From Nitrospirota bacterium (lineage in GTDB: Bacteria > Nitrospirota > 9FT-COMBO-42-15 > HDB-SIOI813): a stretch of DNA of 39,402 nt. The stretch spans positions 1 through 39,402 of the forward strand of contig JACRHF010000002.1 of the NCBI GenBank assembly GCA_016217665.1, given 5' to 3'. Position 1 is the first letter of the stretch, and the number at the start of each line of letters is the position of its first letter. A model generated the notes under the pieces. It had not been told where the DNA came from, made no database searches, and saw only the letters and a program-made list of their open reading frames with translations. A program made the position numbers and the translations under genes. This document shows, one piece after another, positions 16,179 to 25,600 of this stretch.

Positions 16179-18674
16179 ATGAGTAACCCTCATGTACATA
16201 TCGCTGAATTAGAGACAGAGCTCATCCGCATAAAGGAAGAGCTTGAGAAGGCCAGAGAACAGGCAGGGGAGCTGGAGTCTGTCCGTAAAGATATGCTCTC
16301 TCTTCTTGAGGATCTGAACAAATCTGCCGCCATCATAAAAAGGGGAGAGAAGGAGTGGGAGACTATCGTTGATGCCATCGCAGACCCTATCTTCATCCGT
16401 GACAAAGACTTCAGGATCATCAGGGCCAACAAGGCATACGCCGCGGCCTCTGGGATGCCCTTTAAAGAGATCATCGGGAAACCTTACTACACGGTTTTTC
16501 CAAAGATGGAAGGCCCATGCAAGGTCTGTCTGAATGCCCTGGGATCGCCCACACCATGTGAAGATGATATCTCCGTACCCACCATCGGCAGGTCTTTTAA
16601 TATAAAGTCCTTTCCCATATGGGGTGAGAATGGCAGTTTCCTCTATTCTGTCCACTTCATGGAGGACATTACAGACCAGAAGAGGGCAGAGGACGCACTC
16701 CGGGCCTCGGAGAATAAATACCGCCATCTATTTGATAACCTGCATGACGCCGCCTTCCTGGCAGACGCAGAGACCGGACACATTGTTGATACCAACAAAA
16801 AGGCAGAGATACTATTGGACCGGAGGCGTGAAGAGATCATCGGTATGCACCAGAGTGAGTTGCATCCGCCTGGTAAGGCGGGAGAATACCGCCGCAGGTT
16901 TGAGGAGCACCTTCAAAAGGGACCTCTTGCGGATTATGAGGGAGAGGTCATCAGAGGGGATGGGAGGGTTGTTCCGGTAGCCATCACCGCGTCACCCATG
17001 ACCATCAATGGCAGACGACTGATCCTCGTCTTGTTCCGGGATATCACTGAATGGTGGGAGATGATGGAGAGGTTAGAGGAGGAGGTGGAGGTCAATAGGG
17101 CGCTCCTCGACACAGCAGAGGCGATCAGATTAATCTTTGATAGGGATACAATGTTCAAAAGGGTTGCAGAGGGTGTTTCCACAGTAGTTGATGCAGAGAG
17201 GTGCGTCATCTTCCTGTGGGAGAGGGAACAGGGCGGCTTTTTGCCGGCCCATGTTTCCGGGATTGTCCCGCCGGAGCTGCGACCATTCCTTATGAGGCAA
17301 AGGCTTACCCGGGATATGACGATTGTGGAACAAATCTTAAGGGGGGAGACAGTGATTATTGATGACGTCATGAATAGCCCCCTATTCCCAAGAGAGGTCG
17401 CCGAGACCTTGGCCATCAGGACTATGATGGGTATTCCTATCCGGGGTACAACCGGGGTCTTGGGTTTTATAGATGTCGAGCGGATCGGGATTCCGAGGCC
17501 ATTCGGGGAGAAGGAAGAGGAATTCCTGAAAGGGGTGGCACACCAGGTTGCTGTGAGCCTTGACAATGTCAGGCTTTATGAGGAGATGAGGGATCAGACT
17601 ATAGAGCTTACTCAGAGGGTAGAGATCCTCAGGGTAATGAACGAGATAGATAAGAGCATCCTCTCCTGCTCAGATACCCACGAGATCCTGGAGACAGTGA
17701 CGCAGATGGTAGCAAGTCTGATCCCCTGTGATAGAGTGACTGTGGGCTTTGTTGATAAGGAAAGGGAAGGGTTTGTCTATAAGGCAGGATTTGGGACAAA
17801 GTTTGCCAAAGGGATGTTTATCCCCTTCACGGATACCTCGACTGCAGAGGTTGTCAGGACAGGAAGGTCACAGTATATTTCTGATCTCTCGATGGAAAGG
17901 GAACCTTTGAGAGTGGAAAGGATATTGATGGAAGAAGGTTATCACTCCCCCGTACGGCTTCCACTGTTCGTGAAGGGAGAGACCATAGGCGTCCTTAGTG
18001 TGGGCAGCAGACGGGTCGCGGCCTTTCACCCTGACCAGGTTGCGACCCTGGAAAAGCTTGCAGCACAGATCGCCGTGGCCCTTGAAAACGCAAGGCTTGT
18101 AACAGACATGAAGGAGCTCTTCTTTGGTATTGTGGGGGCCCTTTCTGCAGCGATTGATGCCAAGTCTCCATGGACCGCAGGACATTCCCATAGGGTGACG
18201 CAATATTCCCTGACCATTGCTAAGGCGATGGGCATGGGTGAAAAGGACCTGAAAGACTTAGAGCTGGCAGGCCTCCTCCATGACGTGGGGAAGATCGGGA
18301 CGTATGATGTTATCCTTGAAAAGCCCGGAAGGTTGACAGAGGAGGAGCTTAAGATCATGAGACTGCATCCCTTAAAAGGGGCAGAGATATTGGGGGCTAT
18401 GAAACATATGAAGGAGATTATCCCTGCCATCAAGCACCACCACGAATTTTATAACGGGGAGGGATACCCTGGGGGTTTAAAAGGGGAGGCCATCCCTCTG
18501 ATGTCAAGGATCCTTGCGGTTGCCGATACAGTTGATGCGATGGGGGCGGACAGGCCCTATCGAACAGGGAGATCAAAAGAAGAGATCATAGCCGAACTTC
18601 AGCGATGTTCAGGGAGTCAGTTTGACCCGAAGGTCGTGGAGGCCTTTCTCCATATCAAAGCCCTTCCGTTGTAA
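16179..18674 (+). CDS. PAS-PAS-GAF-GAF-HD-GYP sensor, likely c-di-GMP phosphodiesterase
   Basis: This 831-residue soluble sensor starts with a coiled coil (about 8-55). It continues with PAS1 (60-170), PAS2 (175-292), a short coil, GAF1 (320-465), GAF2 (497-640) and HD-GYP (650-828). The HD-GYP part has GHSHRV (H669), HDVGK (701-705), H730, HHHEFYNGEGYPGGL (753-767) and ADTVDAM (782-788). The metal and GYP residues are thus intact and it should hydrolyse c-di-GMP. PAS1 holds three cysteines (C114, C117, C127; pattern CxxC-x9-C) that might bind a metal or sense redox. There is no membrane segment, so it is cytoplasmic. The ribosome site before ATG 16179 is weak. It has no partner kinase next to it. 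Confidence 0.9.
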   Translation: MSNPHVHIAELETELIRIKEELEKAREQAGELESVRKDMLSLLEDLNKSAAIIKRGEKEWETIVDAIADPIFIRDKDFRIIRANKAYAAASGMPFKEIIGKPYYTVFPKMEGPCKVCLNALGSPTPCEDDISVPTIGRSFNIKSFPIWGENGSFLYSVHFMEDITDQKRAEDALRASENKYRHLFDNLHDAAFLADAETGHIVDTNKKAEILLDRRREEIIGMHQSELHPPGKAGEYRRRFEEHLQKGPLADYEGEVIRGDGRVVPVAITASPMTINGRRLILVLFRDITEWWEMMERLEEEVEVNRALLDTAEAIRLIFDRDTMFKRVAEGVSTVVDAERCVIFLWEREQGGFLPAHVSGIVPPELRPFLMRQRLTRDMTIVEQILRGETVIIDDVMNSPLFPREVAETLAIRTMMGIPIRGTTGVLGFIDVERIGIPRPFGEKEEEFLKGVAHQVAVSLDNVRLYEEMRDQTIELTQRVEILRVMNEIDKSILSCSDTHEILETVTQMVASLIPCDRVTVGFVDKEREGFVYKAGFGTKFAKGMFIPFTDTSTAEVVRTGRSQYISDLSMEREPLRVERILMEEGYHSPVRLPLFVKGETIGVLSVGSRRVAAFHPDQVATLEKLAAQIAVALENARLVTDMKELFFGIVGALSAAIDAKSPWTAGHSHRVTQYSLTIAKAMGMGEKDLKDLELAGLLHDVGKIGTYDVILEKPGRLTEEELKIMRLHPLKGAEILGAMKHMKEIIPAIKHHHEFYNGEGYPGGLKGEAIPLMSRILAVADTVDAMGADRPYRTGRSKEEIIAELQRCSGSQFDPKVVEAFLHIKALPL

Positions 18675-18717
18675 TGTATTCAACCGATAGACAGAATTTC
18701 TAACGCCGTCATCTTGA

Positions 18718-18741
18718 AGGTGGGACAAGAATGTCCCGCCT
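18718..18741. repeat. Short hairpin, AGGTGGGAC / GTCCCGCCT
   Basis: Nine-base arms (one G-U pair) flank a six-base AAGAAT loop, 44 bases after the HD-GYP gene stop. No T-run follows directly, so it is more likely a small repeat or RNA end-protector than a strong terminator. Confidence 0.4.
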
Positions 18742-18851
18742 ATCAGTTTTATCTATGATTATCGATAGGTTCGTGATCCTAAAATAGTCTTGAATGAGGG
18801 TCTGTAGTGTGTTAGATTTTGAGTAGGGTACTAAACATAAGGAGGTGTCCT

Positions 18852-19439
18852 ATGGCTGCTCCGAAGATTTTAGTCCTTTTCTACAGCAAGACAGGGCATA
18901 TGCTCAAGATGGCAAGGTCTGTTGCCAAGGATGCCAAAGAGGCGGGGGCAGAGGTCCGTCTGAGGAAGGCGTCAGAGCTTGCGCCCCGCGAGGTGATCGA
19001 GGAGACCCCGGAGTGGAAGGCGATCTATAGCCAGATGTCAGACATCCCGGATGCGGTGATAGACGACCTGGTCTGGATGGACGGCGTGATCGTAGGGACG
19101 CCGACGCGTTTTGGGAATATGGCGGCGCCGATGCGGAACTTCTGGGATCAGACCGGGAAGCTCTGGATGGAGGGGACATTGATCGGAAAGACCGTGTCCG
19201 CCTTTGCATCCGCCGAGATGATACACGGGGGGCAGGAGGCAACACTCCTCTCCATGTATCCGACGTTCTTTGCCCATGGGCTGATCGTCGTGGGGATCCC
19301 GGGCAATGTCAAAGAGCTCTATAAGTCAGGCTCTTATTACGGGGCCCTCTCCAGCGGCGAACCGAATGATACTGATCTCACCGTGGCAAGATATATGACC
19401 CAGAGACTGATCGAGGTTACCAAGAAGCTGAGGGGCTGA
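18852..19439 (+). CDS. wrbA: WrbA-like NAD(P)H:quinone oxidoreductase (flavodoxin fold)
   Basis: This 195-residue flavodoxin-fold FMN enzyme reduces quinones by two electrons. The phosphate loop reads YSKTGHMLKMA near residues 10-20. The isoalloxazine loops read GTPTRFGNMAAPMRNFWDQT (about 80-99) and ASAEMIHGGQEATLLS. Length matches WrbA. Start ATG 18852 sits behind TAAGGAGGTGTCC, an excellent ribosome site, which rules out the TTG further upstream. Its stop overlaps the addB start by one base (TGATG), so the three genes wrbA-addB-addA form one transcription unit. A functional tie between a quinone reductase and DNA repair is not obvious. Confidence 0.92.
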   Translation: MAAPKILVLFYSKTGHMLKMARSVAKDAKEAGAEVRLRKASELAPREVIEETPEWKAIYSQMSDIPDAVIDDLVWMDGVIVGTPTRFGNMAAPMRNFWDQTGKLWMEGTLIGKTVSAFASAEMIHGGQEATLLSMYPTFFAHGLIVVGIPGNVKELYKSGSYYGALSSGEPNDTDLTVARYMTQRLIEVTKKLRG

Positions 19440-22400
19440 TGCTCAATGTCATCCTCGGCCACTTTCATCCTGACTTAGAAGACGCCCTCTGTAACAATAT
19501 AGCCGCCCTTAAGGCCGAAGACCCTCTAAGCCCTATTGCGGTCATTGTCCCTTCAGGCCGGATCCGGTCCAGGCTCAGGTCGCTCTTTGCCAAAGAGCGG
19601 GGGATGAGCCTGCTCCATATCCACCTTCTCACATTTCACGACCTCACAGTCCGCCTCTATGAGGAGAGGTATGGGCGGTTGCAACGCCTCATCGGGGATG
19701 ATTTCTTTTTTGTAGAATTTATCCGGCAGATCTTAAACGAGGGGCTTTCAGGGATGGAAATATTCCGCCATTTCAGTGAGACCCCTGACGGTTGTGCGGC
19801 CCTGCGGGCGACCTTAGAGGATCTGAGGGAGGCCAAGGTTGACGCAGATAATCTGCCGAATAATCTGCCAAATAATTTAATCGAAGCGCTCCGGGAGGGG
19901 GTCTTCAGCGCAGAGGATACAGAGAAGATCACCCCTTTGATCGGGCTATATCAGGCCTTCCTTCTAAAGAAGGACACGCTTGGGATCATAGACTATTCAG
20001 ACCTGACAGATATTGCCTCAGAGCTTGCCCCTGCATCTGAATATCTCCGCAGATTCCGGGAGATTATCTACTATGGATTTTATGACCTTATTCAAGTCCA
20101 GTACGACCTGTTCCGTGCCGTGGCACACCACTATCCGACGACACTCTATTTTCCTCTGGTTGACGGGATGCCTGCCTTCTCTTTTGCCAAGAGATTCTAT
20201 GAAGGGTATGTCCAGGGGATGGTTCCTCATCCAGGCGGGATTACCAAAATTTCTACCCCTGTTGTAACAGGGGCCGGCAGGGATACCCTTTTCCCATTTG
20301 GCCATCTCGCAAAGATCATCAGTACATCCGGTGCCGAGGATGAGGTCCTGACCGCGGCCAAGGGGATACTCCAATTGGTAGACAGTGAGGGATACAGTTT
20401 TTCAGATATCGGTGTTGTTGCCAGGGGGATCGATGATTACGGGCCCCTGATCCGGAGGGTCTTTGATGCTCACAAGATCCCCTTTGTATCGAGTGCCCGC
20501 GAGCCCATCAACAGGTATCAGGTCACCAAGATCGTCCATCTCCTGATCTCCTTAAACCGGGAGGATTACAGGCGTTCTGATATCATGGATATCCTCTCCT
20601 CTCACTTTTGTAGGACCCGGCTCTTCTGTCCTGAAGGCGTGGAACCCAGACCGGATCTGTGGGATTTTGTGACCCGCTCCATTGGTATCTCCAAGGGATT
20701 CGGTGAATGGTCTAAAGTGGATCGCTATGTCCGGGAGGGTTTTGTCTTCCATGGGCGTGGAGAAGACGAGGTCAGCCGGCAGGTGATCCCCGGGGCGCAG
20801 ATTGAAGGACTCCAACGGTTCGTCTCATCCATCCGGGAGGACTTTGGCGCCTTGCCGGAGAAGAGTTCCTGGGGACATTATGCAGAGCTGTTTCAGGCAT
20901 TCATCCGTAAATATATTAATGAAGAGCTGTTTATCGAAGAGGCGCTCTTCTCCCTGAAGGAACTTGACCTGATCCGAAGGGAGGTTCCATTACCGGAGTT
21001 CATTGACACCTTCAGGAGGCGATTGGAGGGGGAGTCAATCCCAATAATAGGCCCCATAGGCCCCGTCGGGGAGGGGGAGATTGCGGGTGTCCAGGTCCTG
21101 GATGTCATGGCCGCGCGCTGTATCCCGTTTAAGGTCCTCTTCGTCATCGGCATGAATGAGAAGGTCTTTCCGAGGAACATCAAAGAAGACCCCCTGTTGA
21201 GAGATTCGGCAAGGGGGGTCCTGGAGAGGGGGCTTGGGTACAAGATTACAGAGAAACTCTATGGATACGAAGAAGAGAGGCTCCTCTTTTATCTCCTCCT
21301 CCATTCTGCAAGAGAGAGGATCTATATCCTCTATCAAAGGACAGATGAGGCAGGACAGGTGAAGATCCCCTCGTCTTATATAGCAGAGATACGAAGGGGA
21401 TACCCTGTTCCGGAGGAACGGGTCCCGAGGCGGATGGCTGATAAATTTTCATTATCAGAATTTTTCTCACACCGTCTCCTGACGCCTAAGGAGCTCTCCA
21501 TAAGATTTATCTTTGAAGGGAGAGACCCGGGACCCATCCTCTCAAGATTCAGCATGAACCCGGCATTGTACGGACATGGGGTTCAGGCCCTGTTGCAGTA
21601 TGAAGAGATGGGGGCCGGACTGACTCCGTTTGACGGGTCTACCGGTGGGATCGCTCCCCACTGGCTTTATATCACACAGAGAGGGATCTCCCCCACGTCT
21701 CTTGAGGATTATGCCCGATGCCCGTTCGCCTATTTTGCCCGCCACGTACTTGGGCTTCAGAGACTGATGCAACCTGAGCTGATCTTTGAGATCCCCCCGC
21801 TGGATATCGGGAGCATTTGTCATAAGGTCTTGAGGCGGTTCTATGCACGGGGGGTGGAGAGGATCCCATCGTCTGCAGAGATAGAGAGGTTACTTCAGGA
21901 GGATATGACTGCCGTATTCCTGGAATATTGGGAAACCAACCCGGCGGGATATCCGCTGGTATGGGAGATATTACAGGAGAGGCTCTCAGGGATTCTTAAA
22001 GCGATGATCCGGGACGACTTGGACGAGATGGCCCGGTCAGGATTCACTCCCCACAGCTTTGAGGCCGATGCCTCCGGATGCCTTATGGAAGATCTCCCTG
22101 AGGATATGCGCGACATCTCCCTGCACGGGGTCCTCGACAGGATTGACGTTAAAGAGGAGACCAGCCAGTTCAGGATTATTGATTATAAATTCAAGTCCGG
22201 GAAGAAGATGTCCAGTGACGACAAAAATCTTTCCCTCTCAGCCATCCGGGGAAAGAGGCTGCAACCCCCCTTATATCTCCTGATGGCGACACCCTATCTC
22301 AAATATACAGCCGGGATCAAAGACCCGCAGCCGGAGAAGGTAAGCTTTTATTTTGTAGCCCCGGGGTGGTCTGCTGATGAAGAGAGCGAACCCCGTTCCG

Positions 22401-22630
22401 TGTTTCCAGGAGATTGCTGGTACACACCGCTTGGTGAAAGAGTAACGGCCACGGTGGCCCTTTTGCTGAAGGGGATCCGGGAGGGATTGTTCTTTATCCT
22501 GCCGGGTGATTACTGTAGTCACTGTGACTATTCTGCCATCTGCCGGAAAAATCACTTCCCGTCACGATATCGTGCAGAGCGGGATGTCCGGGTTAAACCA
22601 TACTATGCCATAAGGAAACAGAAGATATGA
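19439..22630 (+). CDS. addB: AddB-like helicase-nuclease subunit with Fe-S nuclease domain
   Basis: AddB works with AddA in processing double-strand breaks, the counterpart of RecBCD. The 1063-residue protein has a UvrD-like body in which the usual Walker A is replaced by VPSGRIRSRL near residue 40, so its motor is predicted to be inactive, as in many AddB proteins. The C-terminal PD-(D/E)XK nuclease shows HGVLDRID (about 895-902) and IIDYKFKSGK (about 914-923). Four cysteines, C761 (YARCPF) and C1026, C1029 and C1035 (CSHCDYSAIC), fit the 4Fe-4S staple of AddB. It overlaps wrbA by one base and addA by four. Confidence 0.9.
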   Translation: MLNVILGHFHPDLEDALCNNIAALKAEDPLSPIAVIVPSGRIRSRLRSLFAKERGMSLLHIHLLTFHDLTVRLYEERYGRLQRLIGDDFFFVEFIRQILNEGLSGMEIFRHFSETPDGCAALRATLEDLREAKVDADNLPNNLPNNLIEALREGVFSAEDTEKITPLIGLYQAFLLKKDTLGIIDYSDLTDIASELAPASEYLRRFREIIYYGFYDLIQVQYDLFRAVAHHYPTTLYFPLVDGMPAFSFAKRFYEGYVQGMVPHPGGITKISTPVVTGAGRDTLFPFGHLAKIISTSGAEDEVLTAAKGILQLVDSEGYSFSDIGVVARGIDDYGPLIRRVFDAHKIPFVSSAREPINRYQVTKIVHLLISLNREDYRRSDIMDILSSHFCRTRLFCPEGVEPRPDLWDFVTRSIGISKGFGEWSKVDRYVREGFVFHGRGEDEVSRQVIPGAQIEGLQRFVSSIREDFGALPEKSSWGHYAELFQAFIRKYINEELFIEEALFSLKELDLIRREVPLPEFIDTFRRRLEGESIPIIGPIGPVGEGEIAGVQVLDVMAARCIPFKVLFVIGMNEKVFPRNIKEDPLLRDSARGVLERGLGYKITEKLYGYEEERLLFYLLLHSARERIYILYQRTDEAGQVKIPSSYIAEIRRGYPVPEERVPRRMADKFSLSEFFSHRLLTPKELSIRFIFEGRDPGPILSRFSMNPALYGHGVQALLQYEEMGAGLTPFDGSTGGIAPHWLYITQRGISPTSLEDYARCPFAYFARHVLGLQRLMQPELIFEIPPLDIGSICHKVLRRFYARGVERIPSSAEIERLLQEDMTAVFLEYWETNPAGYPLVWEILQERLSGILKAMIRDDLDEMARSGFTPHSFEADASGCLMEDLPEDMRDISLHGVLDRIDVKEETSQFRIIDYKFKSGKKMSSDDKNLSLSAIRGKRLQPPLYLLMATPYLKYTAGIKDPQPEKVSFYFVAPGWSADEESEPRSVFPGDCWYTPLGERVTATVALLLKGIREGLFFILPGDYCSHCDYSAICRKNHFPSRYRAERDVRVKPYYAIRKQKI

Positions 22631-25600
22631 AGGACCTTTCAGATGCAGAGGATAGAAGGCTTGCAGTCACGACCTTTGATAAAAATATTGTAGTGACGGC
22701 CGGGGCGGGTACAGGGAAGACCACACTGCTGGTGGAACGCATCCTCCATCTCCTGATGCGGGAGCCTGACCCCTTGCGGATTACGGACATCGTTGCCCTC
22801 ACCTTCACCAATAAGGCGGCCAATGAGATGAAGATACGTCTGAAGGAGAGGCTGCAGGGGCTGATCTCCACCCCTGTCTCCCAGGGGACGCTGCCCGATG
22901 AAGACCCTCTCCTGCAGGACCTCAGGGAGAGATACGGACTCAGCAGGGAGAAGATCGAAGCGAGGGCGCATGATGCGTCCAATGACCTGGAGATGGCCCA
23001 GATAGGGACCATGCACAGCTTTGCCGGGCACATCCTCCGCCTCTATCCGATAGAGGCCCGGATGGATCCCAAATTTCAGGAAGACGATGGTTCTGAATTT
23101 GAGGCGCATTTTGTGCGGGAGTGGGAGGGGTGGCTGGATGTTGAGTTGTCTTCAGAATCGCCGCGCCGGGGGCTGTGGAAGAGGGTGCTCCATTCGATCG
23201 GATTGGAATCCTTAGAGTCCTTTGCAAAGGAGCTCTGCAGAGAGAATATCCCGGTCCCCCGCCTCTTGTTATATTTCGATAATCAGGCGCAGAGTTACGA
23301 AGTGGAGAGATGGCTAAGGGAGATGAGGAACAGGGCAGAACGCCTCCTGTCGGTATATACCAAAACGAGGAAGGTAGAGCAGTTTTTGAAAGGGGCGTAC
23401 GATCTATTGGATCACCTCCTCTCAAAGAAAGAGGGAGTCCCCGTGATGGAGGGGACCCTCTCCGGCACCCCTCCATCCGGCTGGAGCGAAGAAGACTTCC
23501 GGGAGGCAAAACAGATCATCAGGACGGCGAAGGGGATCTCCTCTGCGGACGTCCCCTTTTTCAGGAGCCTCTTGGAACTTCTCTTCCCCTTTGTAACAGA
23601 GACCCGGAGAAGATTTACGGCCTCAGGTTATATCTCCTTTGACGGACTCCTCACCTCCTGCAGGGACCTTTTGAAGACGCACCTCAGGGTGCGGGGAGAG
23701 TTGAAGCAACGGTTTAAGGCGTTATTGGTTGACGAGTTTCAGGATACAGACCCCATCCAATATGAGATCATCCTTTATCTCTCAGAAATCCCGGGACACT
23801 GTGAGGCAGAGTGGCACAAGATACAATTGACTCCGGGGAAGCTATTTATTGTCGGAGACCCGAAGCAGTCTATCTATGCCTTCCGCCGCGCCGATATCGA
23901 GGCCTATTCCCGCGTGGTGGAGATGATCATCTCAGGACAGGGGGGTATTCAGGCAGCCCTTTCCACCAATTTCAGGAGCCATGACCGGATCATTGATGTT
24001 GTGAATGAACTCTGCGGGCATCTGATCCGGAGGCGTGAACTCCTTCAGCCGGAGTACATTCCCTTGATGGAACATCCGGACCATAAGGCAGGTCTGTCAG
24101 GACAGAGGGTTGAGCTAAGGATTGTGGATGGCCGGGGGGTGGAAGATATGGATGCCTCTATGGCAAGCCGGTGTGAGGCAGAGGCCATCGGAAGGTGGCT
24201 GAAAGAGGAGGTGATCGGAAAGGAGACGCTCATGGACTCCAAGGGGGGGAAGGCGCTTGTCTCCCCGCGGCATGTGGCCCTCCTGTTCCGCAAGCTCACA
24301 GAGGTCTATGAATACCTTGAGGTGCTCCGGCGGTATGAGATTCCTTATATTGTCGAAGGGGAGAGGCATTTCTTTGGGACACAGGAGGTGATTGATTTTG
24401 TCAATCTCCTGAAGGCCATAGACAATCCCTTTGACAGGGTGGCCTTGGTGGGCGTCCTCCGGTCTCCGCTGGGCGGGCTGTCTGACAGGGAGATCTATGA
24501 ACTGGGCAAGGGGGGATTTGATCGAGGACTTCCGGAAGAACCCCACATGCCCATCCGGGGCGCAAAGGAACATGGAAACGTCATTCCCGCGCAAGCGGGA
24601 ATCCAGAACGCAGACAGTGGTCTGGATTCCCACTTTCGTGGGAATGACGGGCTTCTCCCGGAGCTCTGCAGCATATTGAGAAGGCTTCATCAGGAGACAG
24701 GCACCATGTCCCTCACAGACGCCATCCACCATATCTTTGATTCCCTGCCAATGCTCGAGTTTGCCGCGTCTTCTTATCAGGGGGAACAGGCCGTAGCAAA
24801 CCTGATGAAGATACAGAGGATCGCAGAGTCCCTCAGCACCCGGTCCAATCTCACACTCAAAGGTTTTACAACCCTGTTGGAGACAAAGGTGACGGGCATG
24901 GAAGAGGAGGGGGAGAGTCCGCTGGCAGAGGAGACGGTGGATGCCGTGCGTGTGTTGAGTATCCACAAGGCCAAGGGGCTTGAGTTCCCTCTGGTCATAT
25001 TAGCGGGGATGCACAGCTCCCTGAAAGGGGGTGAAGACCAGGTCAGCGTGATCCATGACTGGTCACGGGATGAGGTAGGATTTAAGGTGGAGGGGTTTAG
25101 AAATCCTGCGGCCGTGATGCTGCAGGAGAGGGGATTGGTGCGGGATGAGGAGGAGCAGAAGAGGCTCCTTTACGTCGCCATGACAAGGGCGCGGGAATGC
25201 CTTGTCCTGTCGGGGACCCTGTATGGAAGGGCCAACAGGGGCAGTTTCCTGTCACTGGTGACAGAGGGCATGGGCGAGGCCGTGGGAGAGAGGTCCAGCC
25301 GTGAGATAGAAACCGGGAAGGGGAGGATCAGGCAGTCTGTTATAGACGTTGCTGATTGCATCCCAAACTATAGTTCAAAGAAGCCCCGTAAATCAGGCGG
25401 CAAAGACCAGAGGCCAGAGGCCAGGGGAAATCAATATGGGGACGTTGTCCCGGAAGAGATAGGGGTATTTGCGGATCTGTGGGAATCGAGAGACCACCGG
25501 TATGCGACCATCCGAAGTAAGTCCCTGTTTGTGACCCCATCGGGGCTAAAAGAAGCGGCGGAGGCTAAGCCGGCCCCGAAGAAGACAGAGGCGGCTGAGG

